The position numbers and the translations under genes were made by a program. A stretch of 58,726 nt of DNA. Source: Acidimicrobiales bacterium. Lineage in GTDB: Bacteria; Actinomycetota; Acidimicrobiia; Acidimicrobiales; JACCXE01. Of this stretch, positions 7,756 through 16,644 are shown piece after piece. Within the stretch, counting starts at the first letter, position 1. Every line of letters starts with the position of its first letter. The notes below the pieces were generated by a model, which was not told the DNA's origin, did not search any database, and saw only the letters and a list, made by a program, of their open reading frames with translations. The stretch spans positions 1 through 58,726 of the forward strand of contig DASZWD010000001.1 in the NCBI GenBank assembly GCA_035546775.1. Direction: 5' to 3'.

Positions 7756-8232
7756 GTGCGAGTACGCCAGACAGCTGAGTTTGTGATTTGGAGTTCAAAG
7801 GTCACTGCCGAGGAGATCGACGAACGGCTCGATATTGCTGATGGGCAAGTCACCGCCCGTGGCTCGAAGGTTGCGGGACCACCTCCATTGCCGCGGTTTC
7901 ACATGTGGGAGTTGAAGTCAGACCTCCCCGACACCGAGCGCATCGATCAACATCTCAAGCAACTGTTCGGCAAGTTGCATCCGAGCGAACGTGTTCTCAA
8001 GGACCTGCTGGCGACGAACCACGACATGGTCGCTCAGCTCCAAGTGGTGCGGTACTTCGACGAAGGCCCTGACGACTACGCAGACGCTCCAGTTCCAGGC
8101 GTTGAAGAGCCACCTCCGAATTGGGCGCTCGTGCCAGGGCAACACCGCTTGTTGGGCATGGTCTTATCCGCGGAATGGATCGCATTCCTCCACAACGTCG
8201 GGGCGAACCTACAGTTCGACGAGTACGACTAG
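7756..8232 (+). CDS. DUF4279 domain protein
   Basis: About 158 aa. The layout matches DUF4279: a first strand (AEFVIWSSKVTAEEIDERLDI), a central HMWELKSDLPDTERIDQHLKQLFGKLHPSERVLKDLL segment in several pieces, and a hydrophobic C-terminal strand (GMVLSAEWIAFLHNVGANLQFDEYD). No biochemical function is established; such genes often occur as isolated accessory genes. I prefer GTG at 7756 because homology begins there; GTG 7738 or ATG 7657 (inside the inverted repeat) are possible. Codon use is less GC-rich than the neighbours, which suggests transfer. Confidence 0.65.
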   Translation: MRVRQTAEFVIWSSKVTAEEIDERLDIADGQVTARGSKVAGPPPLPRFHMWELKSDLPDTERIDQHLKQLFGKLHPSERVLKDLLATNHDMVAQLQVVRYFDEGPDDYADAPVPGVEEPPPNWALVPGQHRLLGMVLSAEWIAFLHNVGANLQFDEYD

Positions 8233-8238
8233 TCGCGC

Positions 8239-8316
8239 TCAGGCGCGGTCGACGGGCACGTAGCCCGTGCCGAAGTGCGACGCGTGGGAGACCATCGGCA
8301 TGCCGCCAGCACTTGA
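8239..8316 (-). pseudogene. Possible 3'-terminal gene remnant
   Basis: Between the DUF4279 stop and the convergent MmcQ-like gene, the minus strand reads GGMPMVSHASHFGTGYVPV followed by DRA and a stop. This looks like a genuine protein C-terminus (well-formed codons, 100% third-position preference of the region), but only 20-25 residues are left. An in-frame ATG exists at 8301. I do not recognise the parent protein. It could also be a random open stretch. Confidence 0.25.
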
Positions 8317-8317
8317 T

Positions 8318-8662
8318 CTAACCCGGAGGCCGCTTGCTCTTCGGGAGGCCCGCGACCACTTGGTCGTAGGAGTGCTCGATCATCTCGCGGAGTTCGTCGT
8401 CGGCGATCGAACCGTCAACGGCGACCGTGTTCCAGTGCTGCTTGTTCGTGTGGTAGCCGGGTTCGACTGCCGCGTACTTCTGGCGTAGCCACACGGCGAG
8501 TTCGGGGTCGCATTTGAGCGTCATCGTGACGGCGCCGTCGACGGGCACGAGGGCGAACATCTTGCCGACGACCTTGAACACGGCCACGCCGTCGCCGAAC
8601 GGGTACTCCTCGGTGACGCGGGCGAGGCTGTTGCAATACTCGAACACGGCCTTTCGGTTCAC
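8318..8662 (-). CDS. MmcQ/YjbR family protein
   Basis: 114 aa, the family norm. It has the YjbR/CyaY-like fold with typical segments EEYPFGDGVAVFKVVGKMFALV, TLKCDPELAVWLRQKY, PGYHTNKQHWNTVAVDG and a C-terminal helix IEHSYDQVVAGLP. Members are small predicted DNA-binding proteins of unsettled function. The gene is divergent from the molybdopterin oxidoreductase with a 29-base gap. A second, diverged family member lies at 38353-38730. Confidence 0.88.
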   Translation of the reverse strand: MNRKAVFEYCNSLARVTEEYPFGDGVAVFKVVGKMFALVPVDGAVTMTLKCDPELAVWLRQKYAAVEPGYHTNKQHWNTVAVDGSIADDELREMIEHSYDQVVAGLPKSKRPPG

Positions 8663-8691
8663 GCCGCAGTCCTAGCGCGTACGGTTCGGGC

Positions 8692-10884
8692 ATGACGACG
8701 CGCACCGCGTACCGGACCTGCCCGTTGTGCGAGGCGGGGTGCGGCCTCGAGATCACCCTCGACGGCGACACCGTGACCCGCATCCGCGGCGATAGGGACG
8801 ACGTGTTCAGCCACGGCTTCATCTGCCCGAAGGGGTCGACGCTCAAGGACCTGCACGAGGATCCGGACCGCCTGCGGACGCCGCTGGTCAAGCGCGACGG
8901 CGCGTTCGTGGAGGCGACCTGGGACGAGGCGTGGGCCGCGATCGAAACCGGTATCGGCGGGGTGATCGAGCGCCACGGGCGCAACGCACTCGCGGCCTAC
9001 GTCGGCAACCCGAACGCCCACAACATCGGCGCCGGCCTGTTCCTGCGCGGGGTGCTGAAGGGCCTCGGGTCGCCGAACATCTTCTCGGCGTCGACGGTCG
9101 ACCAGCGCCCCAAGGAGATCTCGGCGGGGCTGATGTTCGGCGGCTTTACTGTCCCCGTCCCCGACATCGACCGCACCGACTTCTGCCTCATGCTCGGCGC
9201 CAACCCGTACGCGTCCAACGGCTCGCTGGCGACGGCGCCCGACTGGCCCGGACGGCTCGAAGCGCTCATCGCCCGCGGCGGCGAGCTGGTCGTGGTCGAC
9301 CCGCGCCGCAGCCGCACCGCCGAGACGGCGACGCAGTGGGTCGCCATCCGCCCCGGCACCGACGCCCACTTCCTCGCGGCGGTCGCCAACGTCTTGATCG
9401 CCGACGGGCTCGTCGACCTGGGCGCCGTCGCCGACCACGTGGCCGGCTACGACGACGTCGTCGCCGGACTGGCGCCGTTTACGCCCGAAGCCGTCGCCGA
9501 GGTAACCGGCGTCGCCGCTGAGGTGACGCGCGGCATCGCCCACCGCCTCGCCGCCGCACCGAGCGCGTGCGTGTACGGCCGCATCGGCACGACGACCCAG
9601 GCGTTCGGTACCACGACCTCCTGGCTCGTCGACGTCGTCAACATCTTGTCGGGCAACCTCGACAAGCCGGGCGGCGCCATGTTCACCAAGGCCGCCGCCG
9701 GCCAGGCGAACACCCGCGGCGAGCCGGGTAAAGGGCGCGGCATGCGCGTCTACCGCGGCGAATCGCGCGTCAGCGGCATGAAGGGCACGCTCGGTGAGCT
9801 GCCGGTCGCGGTGATGGCCGAGGAGATCGAGACCCCGGGCGACGGCCAGATCCGCGGCATGGTCACCATCGCCGGCAACCCCGTGCTGTCGACGCCCAAC
9901 GGCGGCCGCCTCGACCGGGCTATGTCGCAGCTGGAGTTCATGGTCGCCGTCGACATCTATGTCAACGAGACGACGCGCCACGCTGATGTGATCCTGCCGG
10001 TGCCGAGCGCGCTGCAAAAGCCGCACTACGACCTGTCGTTGCTGCAACTCGCCATTCGCAACGTGGCCAACTGGTCCGAGCCGGTGCTGCCCCTCGACGA
10101 CGGCCAGCCCGACGAGTGGGAAGTGCTGGCGAAGCTGGCGCTGATCGTGAGCGGTGTACCGGCGGCGCAGGCCGACCCGGCGCTCGCCGACGACGCCGCG
10201 TATAACGCCATGGCCGAACACGCCGGCGACGACGTGCGCGCCGCCATCGCGGCGACCGGCCGCACCGGTCCGGCGCGCATCGTCGATTTCATGCTGCGCA
10301 CCGGCCCCTACGACGTCACCCTCGACGACCTGATCGCCAACCCGCACGGCATCGACTTCGGCGCCCTCGAGCCGCGCATGCCCGAAGCGCTGCGCACGCC
10401 GACGGGCCAGATCGAACTGGCACCCGTCGAGGTGATGGACGACCTGCCGCGCCTCGCCGCCGCCATGACCGCCGCCGTCGATCCCGAGCGGCCGTTCCTG
10501 CTCGTCGGGCGCCGGCACCTCAAGTCGAACAACAGCTGGATGCACAACGTGCCGGTGCTGCTGAAGTCGACCAAGCACCGCTGCACCATGCAGCTGCACC
10601 CGGACGACGCGGCGCGCCTCGGCCTCGCCGACGGCGACCCCGCCGTCGTCACCAGCCGCGTCGGCGAGGTCACCGTGCCCGTCGAGATCACCGACGGCAT
10701 CCGTCCCGGCGTCGTGTCGATCCCGCACGGCTGGGGCCACGGCGACCCCGGCGTACAACTGCGCGTCGCCCGGGAACACGCCGGTGTCAACACCAACGTC
10801 CTCACCGACGAACTCGGCGTCGATCCCGTCTCGGGCAACTCCATCCTCAACGGCATTCCGGTTTCGGTGGTGGCGGCCCGCTGA
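8692..10884 (+). CDS. Molybdopterin-dependent oxidoreductase with N-terminal [4Fe-4S] site
   Basis: 730 aa, DMSO-reductase/formate-dehydrogenase superfamily. The N-terminal cluster ligands are C10, C13, C17 and C45 (CPLCEAGC ... FICPKG). The molybdopterin-binding region follows, and the C-terminal dinucleotide-binding domain begins near residue 590 (LLVGRRHLKSNNSWMHN). There is no Tat signal, so it acts in the cytoplasm. The expected metal-ligand loop (SASTVDQRPKE) has no Cys or selenocysteine codon, so an Asp- or Ser-ligated Mo/W is likely and a classical formate dehydrogenase is not. It is a single-subunit gene; no electron-transfer partner is adjacent. Cofactor genes are at 30.9-38.3 kb. 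The substrate is unknown. Confidence 0.88.
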   Translation: MTTRTAYRTCPLCEAGCGLEITLDGDTVTRIRGDRDDVFSHGFICPKGSTLKDLHEDPDRLRTPLVKRDGAFVEATWDEAWAAIETGIGGVIERHGRNALAAYVGNPNAHNIGAGLFLRGVLKGLGSPNIFSASTVDQRPKEISAGLMFGGFTVPVPDIDRTDFCLMLGANPYASNGSLATAPDWPGRLEALIARGGELVVVDPRRSRTAETATQWVAIRPGTDAHFLAAVANVLIADGLVDLGAVADHVAGYDDVVAGLAPFTPEAVAEVTGVAAEVTRGIAHRLAAAPSACVYGRIGTTTQAFGTTTSWLVDVVNILSGNLDKPGGAMFTKAAAGQANTRGEPGKGRGMRVYRGESRVSGMKGTLGELPVAVMAEEIETPGDGQIRGMVTIAGNPVLSTPNGGRLDRAMSQLEFMVAVDIYVNETTRHADVILPVPSALQKPHYDLSLLQLAIRNVANWSEPVLPLDDGQPDEWEVLAKLALIVSGVPAAQADPALADDAAYNAMAEHAGDDVRAAIAATGRTGPARIVDFMLRTGPYDVTLDDLIANPHGIDFGALEPRMPEALRTPTGQIELAPVEVMDDLPRLAAAMTAAVDPERPFLLVGRRHLKSNNSWMHNVPVLLKSTKHRCTMQLHPDDAARLGLADGDPAVVTSRVGEVTVPVEITDGIRPGVVSIPHGWGHGDPGVQLRVAREHAGVNTNVLTDELGVDPVSGNSILNGIPVSVVAAR

Positions 10885-10940
10885 TCGCATAACATGACAC
10901 CGACGTCGGGTTTTGCCGGCGGTGGCGTGTGGGGGAAGAG

Positions 10941-12293
10941 ATGGCCATCAGCAGGCGGTCGTTCGTGGGTGGCCTCGCGGCCGCGGCCGCGATAGCGCCG
11001 GTCAAACGTCTGCGGCTCGACGCGTTCGCCCAAGGCGGTTCGTCTGCCGGTCGACGCATCGTGGGCGTCGACGTGTCGAAGCACCCCGTGCCGTTCCCGC
11101 CCAACCTGCAGCGCGTCTGCCAGTTCGACCAGGCGTGGCTCGACACGATCGCGCGGCGGTACTGGGACGACTACGCCAGCCATCTCAACCGCCCGCTGAA
11201 CGCCTACGACCGCGCCGACTTCTGGTTCCGCTACGTGGCCATCCCGCTGCAGGAAAAGGCGATGCGCGGCGAGTCACTCGGGACCGGTGGCAGTCGTGTC
11301 GAGAAGGACCTCGCGCTGATCCACATGGTGGGTTACTACGGTGGCATCTGGTTCGGCAAGAAGCTCGACGAGTTCCTGCACATGTCGACCACGGCGAAAT
11401 GCAAGACCCCCGAACCGGGCCCGACCACCGCCGACTTCGACGCCATGACGGCGTCGCTGCAGACGTCGATCGACACGGCACGCGACGGCAGCAACCTCGA
11501 GGTCATCGAGGCGGCCGAGCAGGCGTTGCGCGGCGGCGACTTGCTCTTCTACCTGTCCAACGGTGTACCGACGCTCAACGGTCTGATCGGTTCGTACGCC
11601 TACAACGTCGGTTACACGAACGCGATCCTCGTGCCCGACAACCGCGCGCTGCCGCCGCCGGCGAATCCAAAGGGCCCGTCGCCGTTCAGTCCACCGTGGA
11701 ACAGCTTCGTGTCGAAGCCAACCGGCGTGTTCGACGCGTCGTATCCCGTGTGGTCGAATCCGAAGACGGCGCGGCATCGCCAGCCGCTGCCACCGAGCCC
11801 GCAGCCGTTCAAGCCCGTTCCGTACCTCACCGGTGCGGTTCCGGCGCTGCGGTTGAGTCGCGCCAAACTGGCCGACGCGCAGCATCACTACGCCGCGCAG
11901 CTCAAGCGCATCAAAGCCGGCCGTTTCGACCGGCACGGCAATACGGTCGTGCGCGGTGACCTGGCCGACCTGGCGGAGGCCGCGTATGACGTCGGCACCG
12001 CGATGTGGACGGGCGTGCCCACGCTGAACATCCGCCCGTGGGACAAGCCGAGCTACGACCTCATCGTCTCGCTCAGCATCTTCTTCGTGCAGGCGATGCA
12101 GGCGCCGGGACAGGCGTGCCTGGCGGCCGCGGCGGCGAGCAACGCTGCGGACGCGCGCAACGCGCTGATGACGGCTGCCATCGCCGCGCCGTTCGGCCTC
12201 AGCTACCTGATCGCGCTCAACCGTGGCAACAGCGGCGCGTATGCGTGTTACAACGCCGACGCGTCGATCCCGCCCTTCATCTTCGGCGACTAG
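10941..12293 (+). CDS. Tat-exported protein of unknown function
   Basis: 450 aa. The start ATG at 10941 has a good ribosome binding site (GGGGGAAG) and begins a twin-arginine signal: MAISRRSFVGGLAAAAAIAP. The mature part is soluble, rich in Trp/Tyr and Pro, with a Pro-rich linker around residues 240-280 (NRALPPPANPKG, PLPPSPQPFKPV) and a helical, Ala-rich C-terminal region (AAAAASNAADARNALMTAAI). Cys residues are few, and I recognise no catalytic motif or family. Tat export suggests folding or cofactor insertion before secretion. It follows the molybdoenzyme by 56 bases on the same strand, which may or may not be functional. Confidence 0.75.
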   Translation: MAISRRSFVGGLAAAAAIAPVKRLRLDAFAQGGSSAGRRIVGVDVSKHPVPFPPNLQRVCQFDQAWLDTIARRYWDDYASHLNRPLNAYDRADFWFRYVAIPLQEKAMRGESLGTGGSRVEKDLALIHMVGYYGGIWFGKKLDEFLHMSTTAKCKTPEPGPTTADFDAMTASLQTSIDTARDGSNLEVIEAAEQALRGGDLLFYLSNGVPTLNGLIGSYAYNVGYTNAILVPDNRALPPPANPKGPSPFSPPWNSFVSKPTGVFDASYPVWSNPKTARHRQPLPPSPQPFKPVPYLTGAVPALRLSRAKLADAQHHYAAQLKRIKAGRFDRHGNTVVRGDLADLAEAAYDVGTAMWTGVPTLNIRPWDKPSYDLIVSLSIFFVQAMQAPGQACLAAAAASNAADARNALMTAAIAAPFGLSYLIALNRGNSGAYACYNADASIPPFIFGD

Positions 12294-12879
12294 CGCCGAA
12301 CAACGAGTCGTGGATCACCGCCGTGAGCGTGTCGGTGATCGCGTCGGCGTCGACCCCCAAGAGTCCGGCGGCGGCGTAGTAGTTCAACCGCTCGATCACG
12401 GAGAGGAAGGCGACGGCCGACGCACCGGGATCGACGTCGGTCGGGTCGCCGGCGCGGATCGCCGCGGCGATGGCCTTGGTGGTGGACCCGAACAACTTCG
12501 GCCCAAACGCGCCGAACTCGCCCGCGCCCGCTTCGGCTTCGGTCCAGGCGCACAGCAACGCCGCGTGCCGCGCGTACAACGTGACGAACCCGTCGACCCA
12601 GACGCGCAGACTCGCCTGCGACGCGGCATCGTCGCGAATCGGTTGCAGGCTGAGGGCGTGGGCGTGGATGTCGTCGCCGACTTCGGTGAGCACCGCACGG
12701 AAGAGGTCGTCTTTGCCGCCGAAGTATTCGTAGAACGTGGTGCGCGCCATCCCGGAGCGGGCGACGATGTCGTCGACGGTCGCGGCGTTGTAGCCGACCG
12801 AGCCGAAGACGTCGGTGGCTGCCTGGAAGAGGCGTCCGATGGCGGCGCGGCCGGCGCGGTTGCGCACGCGGGTCGTCAT
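12277..12879 (-). CDS. TetR family transcriptional regulator
   Basis: 200 aa. HTH: RLFQAATDVFGSVGYNAATV, DDIVARSGMARTTFYEYFGGK. The C-terminal ligand domain is unspecific. It is divergent from another TetR gene (12897) with only 17 bases between starts, an arrangement that makes mutual regulation likely. Its 3' end overlaps the Tat-exported gene by 17 bases on the opposite strand. Confidence 0.9.
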   Translation of the reverse strand: MTTRVRNRAGRAAIGRLFQAATDVFGSVGYNAATVDDIVARSGMARTTFYEYFGGKDDLFRAVLTEVGDDIHAHALSLQPIRDDAASQASLRVWVDGFVTLYARHAALLCAWTEAEAGAGEFGAFGPKLFGSTTKAIAAAIRAGDPTDVDPGASAVAFLSVIERLNYYAAAGLLGVDADAITDTLTAVIHDSLFGASRRR

Positions 12880-12896
12880 TACGCTGCACCCGTCCG

Positions 12897-13526
12897 ATGA
12901 GCGAGCGTCCCATCCACATTCCTGCCGGCATTCCCGCCGCGTCCCGGCCGTTGCGGGCGCGCGGCCGCGTGACCATGGCTCGTCTGATGGACGCCGGGCT
13001 CGAGGTGCTGGCCGAGGACGGCTGGCACGACGCGTCGATCGACGCGGTGGTGGTGCGCGCCGGCGCGGCGCACGGAACCTTCTACCGGTACTTCGCCAAC
13101 AAGCAGGATCTCTTGCTCACGCTGGCGCACGAGTGCGCCGCCGTCATGGTCGAACTCGTGTCGCATCTCGACGCCGTCGGTCCCGGCGCCGCCGGGCGCG
13201 ACGCCGTGCGGTCGTTCCTCGTGCGCTTCCTCGACGCCTACGACCGCTACCAGGGGGTGGTGCGGGCGTGGATGGAAAGCCAGGTCGACCATCCCGACCT
13301 TCGCGCGCTGGGGGAGGACGTGATGGGCGCGTTCGCGGCGCGTTTCATCGCGCTGACGGGCGATCCCATGCGCGCCGCTGCGTTGCTGGCCTTGCTCGAG
13401 CGCTCCAGTTACGGGCTCGCGGCGCGCGGCGTGCGCATCGGTCGCGACCGCATGCTCGACACCCTGACGACCATCGTGCATCGCGGCTTCCTCAGCCCAG
13501 CTGCGCCCGCAGCGACGTCTTCTTGA
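12897..13526 (+). CDS. TetR family transcriptional regulator
   Basis: 209 aa, with a longer N-terminal tail (SERPIHIPAGIPAASRPLRARG) before the HTH (LMDAGLEVLAEDGWHDASID, GTFYRYFANKQDLLLTLAHE). The final part (LLALLERSSYGLAARGVRIG, LTTIVHRGFL) resembles mycobacterial-type regulators of lipid genes. Its last 35 bases overlap, tail to tail, with the acyl-CoA synthetase gene on the other strand. It is a candidate regulator of the acyl-CoA synthetase/amidohydrolase pair, by context only. Confidence 0.9.
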   Translation: MSERPIHIPAGIPAASRPLRARGRVTMARLMDAGLEVLAEDGWHDASIDAVVVRAGAAHGTFYRYFANKQDLLLTLAHECAAVMVELVSHLDAVGPGAAGRDAVRSFLVRFLDAYDRYQGVVRAWMESQVDHPDLRALGEDVMGAFAARFIALTGDPMRAAALLALLERSSYGLAARGVRIGRDRMLDTLTTIVHRGFLSPAAPAATSS

Positions 13527-14949
13527 TCTTGCCCATCGGCGTGCGCTCGAAGTCGGCGACGACGAAGAACTCCTCGGGCACCTTGTAGCGCGCTAGTTCG
13601 ACGGCGCAGCGGGCCCGCAGCGCGTCGAGGTCGAGGTCGGCGTCGCCGTTGCGTTGCACGAAGGCGACCACCCGCTCGCCGAGGCGTTCGTCGGGCGCTC
13701 CGACTACCGCGCACGCCGCGACTGCGGGATCGCCGTGCAACACCCGCTCGACTTCGGCGGGGTAGACGTTGGCGCCGCCTCGGATAATGAGATCGGCCTT
13801 ACGGTCCTCGATGAACAGGTTCCCGTCGACGCCGATGCGCCCGATGTCCTGCGTGTGCAGCACGCCGCCGCGCAGCGCCTCGGCGGTGGCATCGGGACGG
13901 TTCCAGTAGCCGAGCATCGGCGTGTACAGGCCGGCGAACGGACCGGTCGCGGCGGGGCGAACGCACACCTCGCCGGTCTCGCCGGCGGGCACCTCGTTGC
14001 CGTCGTCGTCGAGGATGACGATCTCGACCTGGGGGAGCGCCTTGCCACACGAGCCGGGAACGCGCGGCTCGAGCGGGCTCTCGACGGTGACGGCGGTAGG
14101 CGCTTCGGTCAACCCGTAGCCGGAGTAGATCTCGGTGCCGAAACGCTTGCGGTACAGGACGCGGAACTCTTCGGGAATGGCGGCGCCGCCGACACCGGGG
14201 CGCACGAGCGAGACGAGGTCGTCGTCGCGCACGTCGGGATGGTGGAGCAGGTCGTGGATCATTGCGGGGACCGCCGAGAACGTCGACACCTTCTCGTCGC
14301 GGATCCACTCGGCAAGCCCGACGGGGTCGACGCGGTCGATCGCCACCAGCGTCTGGCCCACCTGGTACGCGACGAGCGGGCCCAGCACGAGCAGGTTCAA
14401 GATGGTGAGGGGCAACGCGACGCCGAGAACGTGATCCGGATTCGCCGAGCCGGTCGTCGCCGAGACGTGGCCCGGCAACAGCAAGTTGTGCTGCGAGTGC
14501 ACGACGCCTTTCGGGTAGCCGGTGGTGCCGCCCGTGTAGGCGATCGCCGCCGGGGCGTGCGGGTCGACCGCGCCCGGCGCGCCGTCGTGGCCCTCGCCGC
14601 CGGCGACCAGCTCTCGCCACCGTTCAGGCGTGTCGACGAAGCACGCCGCGTCGCAGTCCTCCAGCAACCACGCCTTCTCCGGCGGCGCCAGCGCGCGGTT
14701 GATGCCGACCCAGATGGCGCGGATGCGCTGCGTCGCCAGGAAAGCGATCACGATGTCGACATCGTTGGGCAGCGACACCGCGAAACGATCACCGGCACCG
14801 ACACCCGCAGCGCGCAAGCCGGCGGCCGCCGCCGTGACCGCGTCGTCGAGCGTCGCCCACGTGAAGCGGCCGCCGCGGCCGACCAGCGCCTCCTTGTCAG
14901 GGTGTTCGGCAAGGCCGCGCTCGAGGACCGCGGCGATCGACGGGATCAC
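13492..14949 (-). CDS. Acyl-CoA synthetase (AMP-forming, class I adenylate-forming enzyme)
   Basis: 485 aa. It activates a carboxylic acid to acyl-AMP and then acyl-CoA. Motifs: P-loop YTGGTTGYPKG, A5 motif YSGYGLTEAP, the hinge ending FIEDRKADLIIRGGANVYP, and the C-terminal catalytic Lys in TPMGKIKK. A somewhat short N-terminal domain (lacks ~30 residues against typical FadD proteins) is normal for the aromatic/cyclic-acid subgroup. It overlaps the upstream amidohydrolase gene by 4 bases, so they are one operon. The substrate is probably an aromatic or alicyclic acid, inferred only from the partner. Confidence 0.92.
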   Translation of the reverse strand: MIPSIAAVLERGLAEHPDKEALVGRGGRFTWATLDDAVTAAAAGLRAAGVGAGDRFAVSLPNDVDIVIAFLATQRIRAIWVGINRALAPPEKAWLLEDCDAACFVDTPERWRELVAGGEGHDGAPGAVDPHAPAAIAYTGGTTGYPKGVVHSQHNLLLPGHVSATTGSANPDHVLGVALPLTILNLLVLGPLVAYQVGQTLVAIDRVDPVGLAEWIRDEKVSTFSAVPAMIHDLLHHPDVRDDDLVSLVRPGVGGAAIPEEFRVLYRKRFGTEIYSGYGLTEAPTAVTVESPLEPRVPGSCGKALPQVEIVILDDDGNEVPAGETGEVCVRPAATGPFAGLYTPMLGYWNRPDATAEALRGGVLHTQDIGRIGVDGNLFIEDRKADLIIRGGANVYPAEVERVLHGDPAVAACAVVGAPDERLGERVVAFVQRNGDADLDLDALRARCAVELARYKVPEEFFVVADFERTPMGKIKKTSLRAQLG

Positions 14950-16124
14950 GCCGCGGGCTCAGCCAGGAGCGCACGGGTGTTGTTGCGCATGATGGCGTCG
15001 ACGGACGCGTCGTCGAGACCGCGCAAGCACGGGAGGAAGTCCTCGGGCGCGGCGACGCCTTCGGGATGCGGGAAGTCCGAACCGAACAGCACCTGGCTGG
15101 CGCCGATCTCCTCCACCAGCGCCGGGATGTTCTCCTCGTGGTACGGCGACACGAACAGGTGGCGCTTCAGGACTTCGCTTGGTTTGCCGGGGACGTAGCC
15201 GCCGGGCCAGGGCCCGTTGCGTCCCATGCCCTTCATCTTGTCCATCGCCTTCAGCAGGTACGGCACCCACAACGACCCGTTCTCGAGCGATGCGATGCGC
15301 ACGCGCGGGAAGCGGCCGAACAGGTTGAGGAACGTCATCGACGCGACGGTGTCCATGATCGGACGGTCGCCGTACGAGCACGTCCACTGGAACGCCGACT
15401 GCATGTGCGACGACGGGTTCGGGTCTTCGCCCCACTCCGTTGAGAACTTCTCGTTGTAGCCGCTCTCGGCAATGTGGAACGCGACGGTGATGCCCGCCTC
15501 GTTCACCCGCGCCCAGAACGGGTCGAAGCTCAGGTCCGCCGGTGACTTTCCGCCCTGCGGGCCCGGACGCAAGTGCACGACGCGCGCGCCGCGATCGAGC
15601 GCCCACTCCAACTCTTCGACGGCGCGGTCGACGTCGAGCAGCGACATCAGCGGGGGCGCGTAGATGCGGCCGCGGCTCCCGAACCCCCAGTCTTCGTCGA
15701 GCCACGTATTGAAGGCGCGCAGGTTGGCATACGTGCGTTCGGGGTTGTCGTCCATGAAGTGCTCGACGCAGACGCCGAAGGTGGGCAACAGGAGCGCCGC
15801 CTCGAGCCCCTGCGCGTCCATCACCTTGATGCGGGCGTCCCGGTCGACGTACTCCGGCTGGACCGGCTCGATGGCAGGGTTGTCTTCGCCCCGACCCGAG
15901 CTGAGGTTGCGCAGCATCTCGCGCAGCGCGCCCGGCTTCACGACGCGCTCGCGGAACGGATCCGTCAGGAACGTGAACGGGCGGTCGCCGACGAACACCT
16001 GCTCGGTGCCGTCGGCCTGCTGCACCGTCCGGATCGCTTCGTCGACGCGGTCCTTCGGGAAGTGCCGCGTGAAGCAATCCGTCGGCTCGTAGTAGTGGTT
16101 GTCGGCGTCGTACCAGTCACCCAT
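14946..16124 (-). CDS. Amidohydrolase family (Amidohydro_2) metal-dependent hydrolase/decarboxylase
   Basis: 392 aa TIM-barrel protein of the ACMSD-like Amidohydro_2 family. The N-terminal metal motif is replaced by DADNHYYEP (DxxxHYxEP, as in many actinobacterial members). Later landmarks are AFHIAESGYNE, NGSLWVPYLLKAMDK and the metal-binding Asp in VLFGSDFPHPEG. Family members decarboxylate or hydrolyse cyclic and aromatic acids; several in actinobacteria sit in steroid or aromatic degradation operons. It is first gene of the operon with the acyl-CoA synthetase. A paralog is at 57645. The divergent start region toward 16201 has TGACGTCA (16150-16157), of uncertain meaning. Confidence 0.88.
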   Translation of the reverse strand: MGDWYDADNHYYEPTDCFTRHFPKDRVDEAIRTVQQADGTEQVFVGDRPFTFLTDPFRERVVKPGALREMLRNLSSGRGEDNPAIEPVQPEYVDRDARIKVMDAQGLEAALLLPTFGVCVEHFMDDNPERTYANLRAFNTWLDEDWGFGSRGRIYAPPLMSLLDVDRAVEELEWALDRGARVVHLRPGPQGGKSPADLSFDPFWARVNEAGITVAFHIAESGYNEKFSTEWGEDPNPSSHMQSAFQWTCSYGDRPIMDTVASMTFLNLFGRFPRVRIASLENGSLWVPYLLKAMDKMKGMGRNGPWPGGYVPGKPSEVLKRHLFVSPYHEENIPALVEEIGASQVLFGSDFPHPEGVAAPEDFLPCLRGLDDASVDAIMRNNTRALLAEPAA

Positions 16125-16200
16125 AGGTGACGTATGGTAAACCCGACAGTGACGTCAGGTATCTGGAAACCCAGAAATCGGTCGTGTGAGAGGGGGATTG

Positions 16201-16644
16201 ATGGGTCGTCTACGGGCGGCGTTGGCTTCGCTGACGGCTGGCCAGCGCTGGACCGCGTCGCTCGCGGTCGCCCTTGGCGCGGCCGTGCTCCTCTTCGGGA
16301 CGCCGCAGAGCGCCGCGCCGCTGGCCGCCCCGCTCGCCGCCACGCCGCGCCGGGCGACGTCGGTTGCGGCGGCCGCGCAGGACGCACCGGCTGCTGGCAT
16401 CGCGCTGGCGCCCACGATCGACCTCACACCGCCGCCGCTCGTCGATGTCGCCGCTGGGCCCGAAGACGAGCCGCAACCGGCCACCGAGCAGCCGGCCGAG
16501 CCGGCAGACCCGGCACCACCGCCCCCGTCGACCGGCGCGTCGGCGCCGTGCGTGGCGCCGTACCCGCTGCGGCTGACGGGCGTCGCCCAACTCGACGCGC
16601 TGCTGTGCACGCTGTACGCCCTCATTCCGGTGACGGTGCCGTGA
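16201..16644 (+). CDS. Membrane-anchored or secreted proline-rich hypothetical protein
   Basis: 147 aa. It has one hydrophobic segment near the N-terminus (residues ~20-38, AVALGAAVLLFG), then a low-complexity Ala/Pro/Thr tract (~residues 60-115) and a short C-terminal piece with two Cys (APCVAPYPLRL, LDALLCTLYAL). The start at 16201 is set by GAGAGGGGG nine bases upstream. I recognise no family. It is the first gene of the ABC transport operon (4-base overlap with the ATPase), so it may be a cell-surface accessory of the importer. That role is inferred from position. Confidence 0.65.
   Translation: MGRLRAALASLTAGQRWTASLAVALGAAVLLFGTPQSAAPLAAPLAATPRRATSVAAAAQDAPAAGIALAPTIDLTPPPLVDVAAGPEDEPQPATEQPAEPADPAPPPPSTGASAPCVAPYPLRLTGVAQLDALLCTLYALIPVTVP

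Noticed and set aside
8659-10890. 743-codon open frame antisense to the molybdoenzyme
   Set aside because: Low-complexity Arg/His/Gly-rich product, a typical shadow of a GC-rich gene. The sense strand has clear motifs.
16150-16157. TGACGTCA palindrome, also at 55251-55258
   Set aside because: An 8-base palindrome can occur by chance at this length. The second copy is coding sequence after an ATG, and no shared context is visible.
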